Source: Pantoea sp. CCBC3-3-1 (lineage in GTDB: Bacteria; Pseudomonadota; Gammaproteobacteria; Enterobacterales; Enterobacteriaceae). Taken from it: a DNA stretch of 64,000 nt. Made by a program: the position numbers and the translations under genes. Positions within the stretch are counted from its first letter, which is position 1; each line of letters starts with the position of its first letter. Shown one piece after another: positions 17,665 through 25,128 of the stretch. The DNA lies in contig NZ_CP034363.1 of NCBI RefSeq assembly GCF_007981265.1, positions 372,001 through 436,000 of the forward strand, read 5' to 3'. Below the pieces are notes generated by a model. That model made no database searches and was not told the origin of the DNA. It worked only from the letters and a program-made list of their open reading frames with translations.

Positions 17665-18036
17665 TCAACGCTGCGTGGCGGGCCGAAAAGTCGGTACCAC
17701 TTCATGGATTGCAACGCCAATAATAGTAACTTCTTTTAATTCTTCACCGGTAATGACTCTTCCCTGTTCGGTGACAATATGTTCAGGGCTACGTCGAACG
17801 CGCGCCCATTCACAACGACCGGCGATATCAATCAGAACACGACTACCCGCCACGGCCGGACGGTAACGATCGATAATGCACAGGCTGCCGTTACAGGCGC
17901 TGAGGTAGCAGTCCTGGTTGGTCGGCACCAAATCCTGTAGCCTGCTGAACAGAAACTTCACCTGATGGCTGGAGGAAGAGAGAGTGCGATCGACCTCGCC
18001 AGTCTGGCAGGGCTTGTAAACCCGATTCTTTAACAT
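17665..18036 (-). CDS. S24/UmuD-like protein, possibly without catalytic serine
   Basis: A 123-residue protein from the ATG at 18036 (MLKNRVYKPC...), with GGAGAG upstream and 13 bases after the umuD stop. The C-terminal half resembles the LexA/UmuD S24 beta-fold: LCIIDRYRPAVAGSRVLIDI matches the DLLVVDxxxxxxxGDIVVA segment of UmuD, and EVTIIGVAIHEVV matches the terminal IxGVVTxV strand. The catalytic SGDSM motif is replaced by ACNGS, and no lysine occupies the EFTVKKL position (EWARVRR). It is probably a non-cleaving relative. It occupies the place where umuC is expected, and its function is unknown. Confidence 0.55.
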   Translation of the reverse strand: MLKNRVYKPCQTGEVDRTLSSSSHQVKFLFSRLQDLVPTNQDCYLSACNGSLCIIDRYRPAVAGSRVLIDIAGRCEWARVRRSPEHIVTEQGRVITGEELKEVTIIGVAIHEVVPTFRPATQR

Positions 18037-18049
18037 ATCCACTCTCCGG

Positions 18050-18469
18050 TTATTCCATCGCTTTGATGGTAAAGGTGACGACGCCAAAAATTTCCAGCTG
18101 CTCTTCCGCCTGTAGAATAATCGGCACCCAGGCATCGTTCATCGGCAGCAGTCGCACATCCGGGCGCAGCTGGAGTTTTTTGACGGTAAATTCACCGTTG
18201 ATGGCGGCGACTACGATATCGCCCTGATCGGCTGTCAGGCTCTTATCGACCACCAGCAAATCGCCGTCATCAATACCAGCATCTTTCATTGAATCGCCGC
18301 TGACGCGAATGTAATAGGTGCTCTCAGGCCGCTGGATGAGCAGCTCGTTTAAATCCAGCCGCTGCTCGACATAGTCCTGGGCTGAAAAGGGCGAGCCGCA
18401 GGGAACACGTGCCAAAAAAAGGGGCAGCTGCACCAGTGCCTGAACCTCAGGAGGTCGAAGAAAATTCAT
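18050..18469 (-). CDS. umuD: UmuD, SOS-inducible polymerase V accessory protease
   Basis: A 139-residue protein, the same length as E. coli UmuD. It has the self-cleavage site RVPCGSP (between C24 and G25), the catalytic serine in [11 protein letters not shown] at about residue 60, and the catalytic lysine in [12 protein letters not shown] at about 97. RecA filaments stimulate cleavage to UmuD', which partners UmuC in translesion synthesis. A near-perfect LexA box lies just upstream. No umuC follows; the next gene on the strand is a UmuD-like protein of unknown role. It may serve a UmuC encoded elsewhere or act alone. Confidence 0.92.
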   Translation of the reverse strand: MNFLRPPEVQALVQLPLFLARVPCGSPFSAQDYVEQRLDLNELLIQRPESTYYIRVSGDSMKDAGIDDGDLLVVDKSLTADQGDIVVAAINGEFTVKKLQLRPDVRLLPMNDAWVPIILQAEEQLEIFGVVTFTIKAME

Positions 18470-18487
18470 GGGGTTATCTCGTAAGAT

Positions 18488-18507
18488 GACTGTATATAAA
18501 TACAGTA
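18488..18507 (-). promoter_or_regulatory. LexA (SOS) box upstream of umuD
   Basis: The 20-base sequence contains CTGT-ATATAAAT-ACAG, an exact CTGT-N8-ACAG SOS box with AT-rich centre, 20 bases before the umuD start codon. Confidence 0.93.
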
Positions 18508-18872
18508 TTATCTTTTGCAGTCAGCAATCAAGCCCGATAGCGTTTTTTTTCGTTGCCAGGCAAGTTGTGACGCTAACCGATGACACAAACAGACGCGCCA
18601 GAAGCGAGCCAGCGATAGATTTCAGCATTTATCTGAAAAAAACGTTGTCAGTGAATCGGCAAAAAATTGACGAAGCGGTAACAATTGCCAGGGGAGAGTA
18701 GAGTCACAACGATTCATTTCCGCTCGTCGTCTTATTCAGGGTCATTGAGAATATTCACCAGAGCATCTCTGATCGCGGCGCTGCTGGATTTTCCATCTAC
18801 TTAAGAGTAATGAAAAGTTTTTACAACAGGGTAAGCAGGCGCGGGGATTGACCGCGCCTAAACTTAAGTACC
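18508..18872. other. Intergenic region between umuD and the fimbrial operon
   Basis: About 360 bases. An inverted repeat AGGCGCGG/CCGCGCCT at 18837-18859 lies just past the end of the DUF1795 gene and may end the fimbrial transcript, though the U-tract is poor. A plus-strand frame up to 18701 has no good start. Nothing else was recognised. Confidence 0.4.
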
Positions 18873-19301
18873 TTACTGCCGGGTAAAGTCGCTAACGCTG
18901 GTGAGGATTCTGTCACGCATCAGATTATAATTTTGCTCACTTGGACAGGTTGCGGCGAAAAGCATCAGCTCGCCGGGACGGACTTGTGCCAGCGCCGTGA
19001 ATTGCCACAGTGGCGTGGTTTGATTCATAAAGGTAAAACCCAGCGCATGTGCTTCGGTAAAACCAGCATGAGCAGGGAGTGTCTCCTCATTGAGCAATTT
19101 GAAACCCGGCAGCCCGCCGTTAAGCTTCTGCATCTGTCCCGCCAGATAGTCAGCGAAAGTACTTCCCTGCGCATATTTATCGCGGTTGATGGTGATATTG
19201 CTCCCATCAGGGAAAGCAATAATATTCACGGTGTGAAATGCCGCATCCTGTGGCAGAGTAAACGTGCCCTCTGGGCAGGAAAAATTCATCAAATTAGACA
19301 T
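18873..19301 (-). CDS. DUF1795 (DcrB/EagR-like) protein at the end of the fimbrial operon
   Basis: A 142-residue soluble protein without signal peptide. The opening MNFSCPEGTFTLPQDAAFHT, the FPDGSNITINRDKY strand, the middle FMNQTTPLWQFTALAQVRPG and the ending SVSDFTRQ match the DUF1795/DcrB-like family. Cytoplasmic relatives (EagR/EagT6) chaperone transmembrane effectors of type VI secretion. Here no T6SS effector is adjacent: the gene lies 17 bases downstream of the fimbrial adhesin on the same strand. That makes it an unusual fifth gene of a chaperone-usher operon, or an independent insert. The role is unknown. Confidence 0.65.
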   Translation of the reverse strand: MSNLMNFSCPEGTFTLPQDAAFHTVNIIAFPDGSNITINRDKYAQGSTFADYLAGQMQKLNGGLPGFKLLNEETLPAHAGFTEAHALGFTFMNQTTPLWQFTALAQVRPGELMLFAATCPSEQNYNLMRDRILTSVSDFTRQ

Positions 19302-19318
19302 AGTTGGTTCCTTTATTA

Positions 19319-20347
19319 TTATTCATAACTAATTGTGTAGATAACAATGGATTGGAAATCCCCTGGTGAAAGACTGCTCTTTAGCGCGTAATAGCCAGCT
19401 CGAAGTGGGATAGAAACGGTAGAAAAACCACTCCCAAATTCTGCAAACTTAAATTTTTCACCAAGCGTAACCGGCAGCCAATTGCTACCATCCTGACGGA
19501 AAATCTGTGCCGCGATTTCGTCAGAAACTTCACCGGTCGACAGATCTTTGAAAGAGAAAATACCTTCTTTTTCCAGACCAGTAATGCCTTGTCCGGTAAG
19601 GCTCATATAAATACCTAACGTGCTCCAGAGGCTGGAGTTGCAGGTCAAATCAACATTGAAATCGTGATTGAAGCCTTCAATCTGACCCTGTGCGGAAACC
19701 TGGCTGATATCCAGCGAAGGAAGGGAAAATGTATAGTTTCCATCGCCGGTAACTTCGCAGGTTTGCGTCGTAAAGGTGAGTTTGGCGGTATTCTTCATAT
19801 TGAACTGGAGACTACCCTCGCCGACTGAACCTACATCAAAAACGCGTATCTGTGAGCTTTTAGGGCTTAAAGTCGTATTCTCGCCTGTTTTGACCAGTTC
19901 TATTAAAATATCTTGTTCAAAATTAAGATAGGTATCCGTGCTAAGGCCTGCAACATAGGGAATAGCTGTGCTAATACCCAGATCGAAGCGACGTGCGGTA
20001 TAATTTCTGTCGCCATTAACGGTGACAAAAATCGTTAAGCCGCTGTTACTTCCCAGGGCATTAGACAGGTTTTTGGTGTTGATATAGACATTTTCTTCTT
20101 CCCAGAAATTTCCCGTCACCTTTTTTGCGCACCATAGGGACAAATGCATGGTTTTACTGTAAAGCACGGTGCCGATGGGCATGTCGGTCTGAATCTGATT
20201 TGGGATCAGATTAAAGTCAAGCGCTGTTGTATCCTGATAGCCACTGGCAAAATCACAATTCAGTTCTGCCCAGGCTTGGGAGCAGGTTGTCATCAGCAGG
20301 ATCAACGCACACCGGCGGATAAACGTTAAGGTTTGGTATACATTCAT
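19319..20347 (-). CDS. Fimbrial tip adhesin
   Basis: A 342-residue secreted protein with a signal peptide (RRCALILLMTTCSQAWA). The N-terminal half, with few cysteines (NCDFASG, LWCAKKV), would be the receptor-binding domain. The C-terminal half, from about residue 185, begins FTTQTCEVTGDGNYTFSLPS and ends IVIYTISYE, a pilin-type domain with the terminal tyrosine motif bound by chaperones. This two-domain build and the last position after the usher are typical of tip adhesins. The receptor is unknown. It starts four bases after the usher stop. Confidence 0.82.
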   Translation of the reverse strand: MNVYQTLTFIRRCALILLMTTCSQAWAELNCDFASGYQDTTALDFNLIPNQIQTDMPIGTVLYSKTMHLSLWCAKKVTGNFWEEENVYINTKNLSNALGSNSGLTIFVTVNGDRNYTARRFDLGISTAIPYVAGLSTDTYLNFEQDILIELVKTGENTTLSPKSSQIRVFDVGSVGEGSLQFNMKNTAKLTFTTQTCEVTGDGNYTFSLPSLDISQVSAQGQIEGFNHDFNVDLTCNSSLWSTLGIYMSLTGQGITGLEKEGIFSFKDLSTGEVSDEIAAQIFRQDGSNWLPVTLGEKFKFAEFGSGFSTVSIPLRAGYYALKSSLSPGDFQSIVIYTISYE

Positions 20348-20351
20348 TGTC

Positions 20352-22973
20352 TCAATCCCTGAGCAGTGTTGCAGTATTTTTACTGCCGATAAGACCTGCT
20401 ACTGCCGTTATGGCTGTTGAAGTCTGGGGAATCGTATCATGTGACAGCGGCTGGCAAACCCGGCTCAGCCGGTCAAAGCTCTGTTGGGAGCGAGCGCCAG
20501 AGCCTTCCAGACTGACGTCGAAACTACAGCCGGGTATGTCCTTGGCACCCCAATGTACCGTCAGACGTTGTTTATCTTCTGCCAGGCGTACATAAATCTG
20601 CCCGCCTTGCGCGACGACCCCGATGTCATCACCGCTTTCATTGGTCACTGAGGCACCAAAAGGCAGCGTATCGCCATCTGGCAGGCTGGCACGGATCAGC
20701 ACCATGCGGCCTCGCTGTGTCGGGTAAGTGATTTTGACAATAGCGCCCTGATGCGGAGCTATTTGCTGGCTGGTACTCTGTAGCTCGACATCATAAGGCA
20801 AGCCCTTGGGGTTAAGGGAGACACGGTTGATTCGATAAGGATTCAGATAAGGCACTATCGCCTGACCGCGACTATCAAGTACAACACCGGTATACCCTTT
20901 CACGCTTGCCCCGCCCGCGTCTTTCGCAGACACGATAGCTATGGTGTTGAGGTTGCTATAAGGACTCAGGACAATGCCATCGCTGTAACCAACAATACTT
21001 CCACTTGCACCACCAGAAAATGCATAATAGTTCTTGCCGCTGGAGTAGCTGCCATTCAGCGTGGTCTGAGGCAAAAGCGTGGAGCCGCTGATGTTACCTG
21101 AATAATTATTGTTATAGTCTCTGCCTGCCGTTGCGTTGTAATTAAATTGATCGCGTTCGCCAGCAAGACCGCTAAGTCCAAGCTGGGTGCTCAAGCCGTT
21201 TTTATCGAACGTGGTATAGTTGTTAACACTGGAAGCATGTTTTCCTGAGCTTAATGGCAGGGTAAAATTCAGCAAGTACTGGGTTTCTGACCCGCTATTA
21301 GTAATGTTTTTATTAACCGATAAACCATAGCTAATTGAATTATAATGGTTATTATAGCCGAGCTGGTATTGCGTATTGGTTTTATCTTTATTCCAATAAT
21401 TTTCGCGATAGCCACTGATATAAAGTTGTCCCCAATCTTCACTGAGGTTTTGTGACAGCGTTAATGAGACGCGGCTTTTAGGCCGGTTCATATCATTGAA
21501 TGACCAGGATTTATCATTTCTTTCAAGTTTATTTTGAAGGTAAACTGCATTATATAAATCCAGATAACCAGATGATGAAAAACGATAGGTCGCCAGTGAA
21601 ACACTGCTGCCGGTAGCAGCAAGAAATTTGCTATAGCTGGCTCTTAAGCTCGCACCATTATGGGTTTCATTTTTGTAATTAAAACGTGTACCTGTAACAT
21701 CTAAAGCAAAAGCACCCATGCTTGTGCCCAGGGCAGATCCTGCCACAGCAGAACTCCAATGCTCGGTACCGGTTATACCGGTATAGGCAGTAATGAGATT
21801 ATTAATACCCTGTTTGTAGGTCGCCTGGGCAATATAAGGTTGGCTGGCGATAGTAAAATTACGTAGCTGCCCTATTACCAGATTGTAATTATGTTGTCCC
21901 GGGCGCAATAGTTGAGCCAGAGAAGCATAGGGTACGGAGAAAGAAGATTGGGTTCCATCAGACTCTGTAACCGTTACCTCTAAGTCTCCGCCGTAGCCGG
22001 TAGGATAAAGATCGTTGATTGAAAACTCGCCGGGCGGAACCGTAGTTTCATGAATAATTTTGTCACGCTGCCGTATAGTGACTCTGGCATTAGATTTAGC
22101 TATTCCCCTTACAACCGGTGCATATCCACGCAGTGAATCAGGCAGCATTTGATCGGCTGTAGCCAGCTGTAAACCCCTAAAGGAGAACGTGTCGAAAATT
22201 TCACCAGAAGTGTTTGCATCACCCAGCAAAAGACGAGAACTTAACGGCACGATATCCCGCTGAATATTTGTGCTGAAAACATTATAATGGCTACCGTTAG
22301 TGTCGTTCCAACGTAATGCGCCAGAGTGGCGAAGCAGCCATGGCCCTAAATTAATGCCACTGCGAAAATCACCATAGAAAGATTGGGTTGTCTGTTTACC
22401 ATTGTGCTGTTCAAAATAATTGGTGTTGTAGTTCGCAAACAGGCCATTTTCACCATAGGACCACATTGAAGGCGGCACATAGCCTCTCGCCTGCTGATTG
22501 ATGTGGGCCTGAGGAACAGATAAATTTAGTCGCATAGTCGACAAGTTTAATTCGGCGCTGGAGTTTGATACGAGCTGAGAAAAGGGAATGCATTGCGACA
22601 AGTTTTTCAGGCGAGCAATATCCTCTTCAGAGAAAGTGGTTAGCTTAATCCTGCTCAATTCAATAAGTGACAGGCTGCCGCAGACAGCTGACCTTCCTCC
22701 AACATCACTTACAACTATCCGATTACGGCCAATTAATTTTCCGTTAAGATAGATATCTGGGGTGTATTCACCTGGCTGGACTTTGTACTCACCGTAAAAT
22801 CGAGAAACATCAACGCTCTGTCCGGTAGTATTGTTAATAAAGTCAGGGTTAAATTTAATTTCAGCCAGAGCGTAAGATTGTTGTAATGACAAAAAAGCAA
22901 AGGCGGCACTAGTTAGTATTTTTATTTTCGATAAGGTGAATTTTTCGCTGGACAGCATGCCTTTATCCTTCAT
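20352..22973 (-). CDS. Fimbrial outer-membrane usher
   Basis: An 873-residue FimD/PapC-type usher. A signal peptide ends near SYALAEIKF. The N-terminal chaperone-binding domain follows with FNPDFI and DVSRF. RGYAPVVRGIAKSNARV with TVPPGEFSINDLYPTGYGGDL, at about 280-340, is the usher signature around the plug, and the beta-barrel follows. C-terminal domains begin near residue 700 (LDSRGQAIVPYLNPYRIN) and include a late cysteine pair. It threads chaperone-subunit complexes through the outer membrane. An alternative start (MLSSEKF) lies a few codons downstream. The gene sits between chaperone and adhesin. Confidence 0.93.
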   Translation of the reverse strand: MKDKGMLSSEKFTLSKIKILTSAAFAFLSLQQSYALAEIKFNPDFINNTTGQSVDVSRFYGEYKVQPGEYTPDIYLNGKLIGRNRIVVSDVGGRSAVCGSLSLIELSRIKLTTFSEEDIARLKNLSQCIPFSQLVSNSSAELNLSTMRLNLSVPQAHINQQARGYVPPSMWSYGENGLFANYNTNYFEQHNGKQTTQSFYGDFRSGINLGPWLLRHSGALRWNDTNGSHYNVFSTNIQRDIVPLSSRLLLGDANTSGEIFDTFSFRGLQLATADQMLPDSLRGYAPVVRGIAKSNARVTIRQRDKIIHETTVPPGEFSINDLYPTGYGGDLEVTVTESDGTQSSFSVPYASLAQLLRPGQHNYNLVIGQLRNFTIASQPYIAQATYKQGINNLITAYTGITGTEHWSSAVAGSALGTSMGAFALDVTGTRFNYKNETHNGASLRASYSKFLAATGSSVSLATYRFSSSGYLDLYNAVYLQNKLERNDKSWSFNDMNRPKSRVSLTLSQNLSEDWGQLYISGYRENYWNKDKTNTQYQLGYNNHYNSISYGLSVNKNITNSGSETQYLLNFTLPLSSGKHASSVNNYTTFDKNGLSTQLGLSGLAGERDQFNYNATAGRDYNNNYSGNISGSTLLPQTTLNGSYSSGKNYYAFSGGASGSIVGYSDGIVLSPYSNLNTIAIVSAKDAGGASVKGYTGVVLDSRGQAIVPYLNPYRINRVSLNPKGLPYDVELQSTSQQIAPHQGAIVKITYPTQRGRMVLIRASLPDGDTLPFGASVTNESGDDIGVVAQGGQIYVRLAEDKQRLTVHWGAKDIPGCSFDVSLEGSGARSQQSFDRLSRVCQPLSHDTIPQTSTAITAVAGLIGSKNTATLLRD

Positions 22974-22997
22974 CCCTGATGAGATAATTTAAATTCT

Positions 22998-23729
22998 TTA
23001 ATTAAACTTCTTTTTTACCTTTGCGCCATAATCGTTAATGTAACTAATTACAGTAGTGTATCCTTCACCTGACGCAATTTCTTTCGTAACATATGATTCA
23101 CTGGAGAAAGGTGGAATCATTTTTCCTTCTAACGAGGTTACTGTCTTTTCGCCACGTAAAATATCAACGGATGATATCGTAATATATAAAGGTGAGTTGT
23201 TTTGAATATTTATTTTTTTCCGTTTTTCATCTGGGTAGGTAACAAGGAGCATTTCTACAGCTTCATTTGAAGTCGTACCTTTGATAGCGTTCGGGCGGAA
23301 AAAAAGCTTAATCCGACTGCGGAATGCCATCTGCATTTCATTGCCGCTTTTATTCTCCGATGCAGGCGGGATATCCAGGTTATTAAACCAAAAAACACTC
23401 TCCCTGTCTGCTGGTAACGATTTTCCTGTATACGAAATCCTCAGGCTCTGACCCTGAGAGGGTTCGATGCGAGAAACAGGCGGAAGAATGATAAAAGGCA
23501 CATCCATCTGCTTAATTTTGGCATTAGTATTTCCATCATCGATCCATGACTGGACAAGTGCGGGTTTGGTCCCTTTGTTTTCAAGAGAAACAACTATTTC
23601 CTTCTCATTTTCAGGATATATAATCCGGGTGCTATGAATTATAACATTTGCGTAAACACTGTTAGCAAAAAAAGAAAGTAAAAGCAGAGAAAAAAGAGGG
23701 AGTGTGTTTTTTGTTTTTGATGTTGACAT
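22998..23729 (-). CDS. Periplasmic fimbrial chaperone
   Basis: A 243-residue PapD/FimC-type chaperone with a signal peptide (LLLLSFFANSVYA). Family motifs are TRIIYPENEKEIVVSLENKG near the mature N-terminus, with the basic cleft residue; FIILPPVSRIEPSQGQSLRI near residue 85; SVFWFNNLDIPP near 110; and QMAFRSRIKLFFRPNAI near 130. It caps subunits by donor-strand complementation and delivers them to the usher encoded next. It lies 54 bases downstream of the major subunit gene. Confidence 0.92.
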   Translation of the reverse strand: MSTSKTKNTLPLFSLLLLSFFANSVYANVIIHSTRIIYPENEKEIVVSLENKGTKPALVQSWIDDGNTNAKIKQMDVPFIILPPVSRIEPSQGQSLRISYTGKSLPADRESVFWFNNLDIPPASENKSGNEMQMAFRSRIKLFFRPNAIKGTTSNEAVEMLLVTYPDEKRKKINIQNNSPLYITISSVDILRGEKTVTSLEGKMIPPFSSESYVTKEIASGEGYTTVISYINDYGAKVKKKFN

Positions 23730-23783
23730 GAATTATCCTTAATAAAATCGGGGGTGCCCCCCCGATTTTCATTTACGGGGTTT

Positions 23784-24332
23784 TTATTCGTAATCTACAG
23801 AATAAGTTACCGCAGTAGTCAGATCGCCAGGGGTAGAAGCGCCAGTTGCATAGTACTGTGCCTGATAAGTCATGCTCGCTGCACCTGAAGCCAGTGCAGT
23901 TGCTGCATTACTACGCTGGGAATCGCTACCAGCACTCAGAGCAACATCGCTGTCATTAAGCAGCTGTACCTGAACATTTTGAGCTGCTGAATCACCGGTA
24001 GCAGCGTTATTCAGACGACCAGTAGCTGAATCCACATTAGCACCTGATTCGAAATAGGCACGTACATTACCTGTGGCAGGCGTACAGTCGGTCATTTTAA
24101 TGACGAAGCTGGTTGCGCCAGCTACTTCACCGGATTTAGCCAAATTAGCGGTAGAAAGGGTAGGCAGAGTAATAGTTGCATCACCGTTCGCACTGTCATC
24201 AACTTTTACAGAACAGGTAGAAGCAGTCAGTTTACCATTAATGGTAATGGTGCCTGCTGGTGCGGCTGAAGTAGCAAATGCAGCGAAACCCATACCCGAA
24301 ATCAGTACTGATGCAATAAGTGTCTTTTTCAT
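23784..24332 (-). CDS. Major fimbrial subunit (type 1-like pilin)
   Basis: A 182-residue FimA-type pilin. It has a signal peptide (MKKTLIASVLISGMGFAAFA) and a mature part starting near APAGTITINGKLTASTCSV. Two cysteines (STCSV and MTDCTPAT) form the conserved disulphide. The penultimate tyrosine of the terminal YSVDYE is recognised by the chaperone. The mature protein is rich in Ala, Ser and Thr. It is the first gene of the fimbrial set and follows the second double-glycine peptide gene by 118 bases on the same strand, so it may have its own promoter or be read through from the exporter operon. Confidence 0.92.
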   Translation of the reverse strand: MKKTLIASVLISGMGFAAFATSAAPAGTITINGKLTASTCSVKVDDSANGDATITLPTLSTANLAKSGEVAGATSFVIKMTDCTPATGNVRAYFESGANVDSATGRLNNAATGDSAAQNVQVQLLNDSDVALSAGSDSQRSNAATALASGAASMTYQAQYYATGASTPGDLTTAVTYSVDYE

Positions 24333-24450
24333 TTTAAAATCCTTAATAATTTCATATTTTACAATATTACTTGATAAGAGCTGGAGGGAATCCAGAACTT
24401 AGTCCTTTTTTACAGATGACATTGACTGGTTATTAATCAGTCATAAGTCA

Positions 24451-24702
24451 TCACTTTCGGGTCATTAAACCGAAAACTCCGTTAAGTCCAGCTGAGAAGA
24501 TAGTAGCGGCAATAACCAGCGCGCCGACAACAACTTTCCCGAACTTATCACCCTGGCCGATGGCCGGAGATACAACAGTCGATGGGCTGGTCCAGTCCTT
24601 GTTATTTTCAGAAGAATCACTCCCCTTAAAATAATCCAGGATATCGCTGGTTAAACTTCCGCCTGCAACCACTTCCATTTCATTTTTATGAATATTACGC
24701 AT
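24451..24702 (-). CDS. Peptide with double-glycine leader, bacteriocin/microcin-like (83 aa)
   Basis: The N-terminus MRNIHKNEMEVVAGG matches the class II microcin/ColV-type leader (basic start, E-M/L-x-x-V-x-GG), predicting cleavage after G15 by the C39 domain of the nearby ABC exporter. The mature part would be about 68 residues: a hydrophilic, Ser/Asp-rich first half (DYFKGSDSSENNKDW) and a hydrophobic second half (VVVGALVIAATIFSAGLNGV) that could span a membrane. It has no cysteine. It lies 15 bases behind a similar peptide gene. Activity is inferred only from leader and context; it could be a bacteriocin, a signal or a surface peptide. Confidence 0.75.
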   Translation of the reverse strand: MRNIHKNEMEVVAGGSLTSDILDYFKGSDSSENNKDWTSPSTVVSPAIGQGDKFGKVVVGALVIAATIFSAGLNGVFGLMTRK

Positions 24703-24717
24703 TTATTAACCTGAATT

Positions 24718-25032
24718 TTATTTAGGTAAATTATTAGAGTAGTCGAGGAAGTATTCAGTATTGGTATTAAACAATTCCAGTGTCTTATCCCAATCATTAA
24801 CCAAGCCATAAAGGGCACCCTGAAGGCTATAGGCTATGCCACCAACGATTACACCAACGCCGGCCGCAATAATCCCGGCGCCTAATACACCACCCGTGTT
24901 ACCTCCAGCTATGCCACCTTTAATAACACCGGTCCCCAAACCCATAACTGTCCCAAGCGCGGCAGCTCCGATAGAACTAAAAAAACCTGCACCTGATACT
25001 TCATTGATTTCAAATGTGTTTAACTGACGCAT
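24718..25032 (-). CDS. Glycine-rich peptide with double-glycine-type leader (104 aa)
   Basis: The leader MRQLNTFEINEVSGAG closely resembles the ColV leader MRTLTLNELDSVSGG, with GA in place of GG. The mature part has a long glycine/alanine-rich, strongly hydrophobic core with GxxxG-type spacing (ALGTVMGLGTGVIKGG, GIIAAGVGVIVGGIAYSL). It ends in a hydrophilic acidic tail (NDWDKTLELFNTNTEYFL). This build is typical of pore-forming class II bacteriocins. It is 97 bases downstream of the C39 exporter gene, its likely export and processing machine. No immunity gene is recognisable beside it. Confidence 0.78.
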   Translation of the reverse strand: MRQLNTFEINEVSGAGFFSSIGAAALGTVMGLGTGVIKGGIAGGNTGGVLGAGIIAAGVGVIVGGIAYSLQGALYGLVNDWDKTLELFNTNTEYFLDYSNNLPK

Positions 25033-25128
25033 TAAATTTCCCTTTTAATTTGTTTGTGATTCAGAACTAACCTGTTCCGTGGAAGTAATAATAGCTTGAA
25101 ATTGAAACGCACAACAATAGTATAAAAT

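Noticed and set aside
18508..18701. A plus-strand frame ending VNRQKIDEAVTIARGE upstream of umuD
   Set aside because: It lacks a suitable start and overlaps the LexA-box region; no family was recognised.
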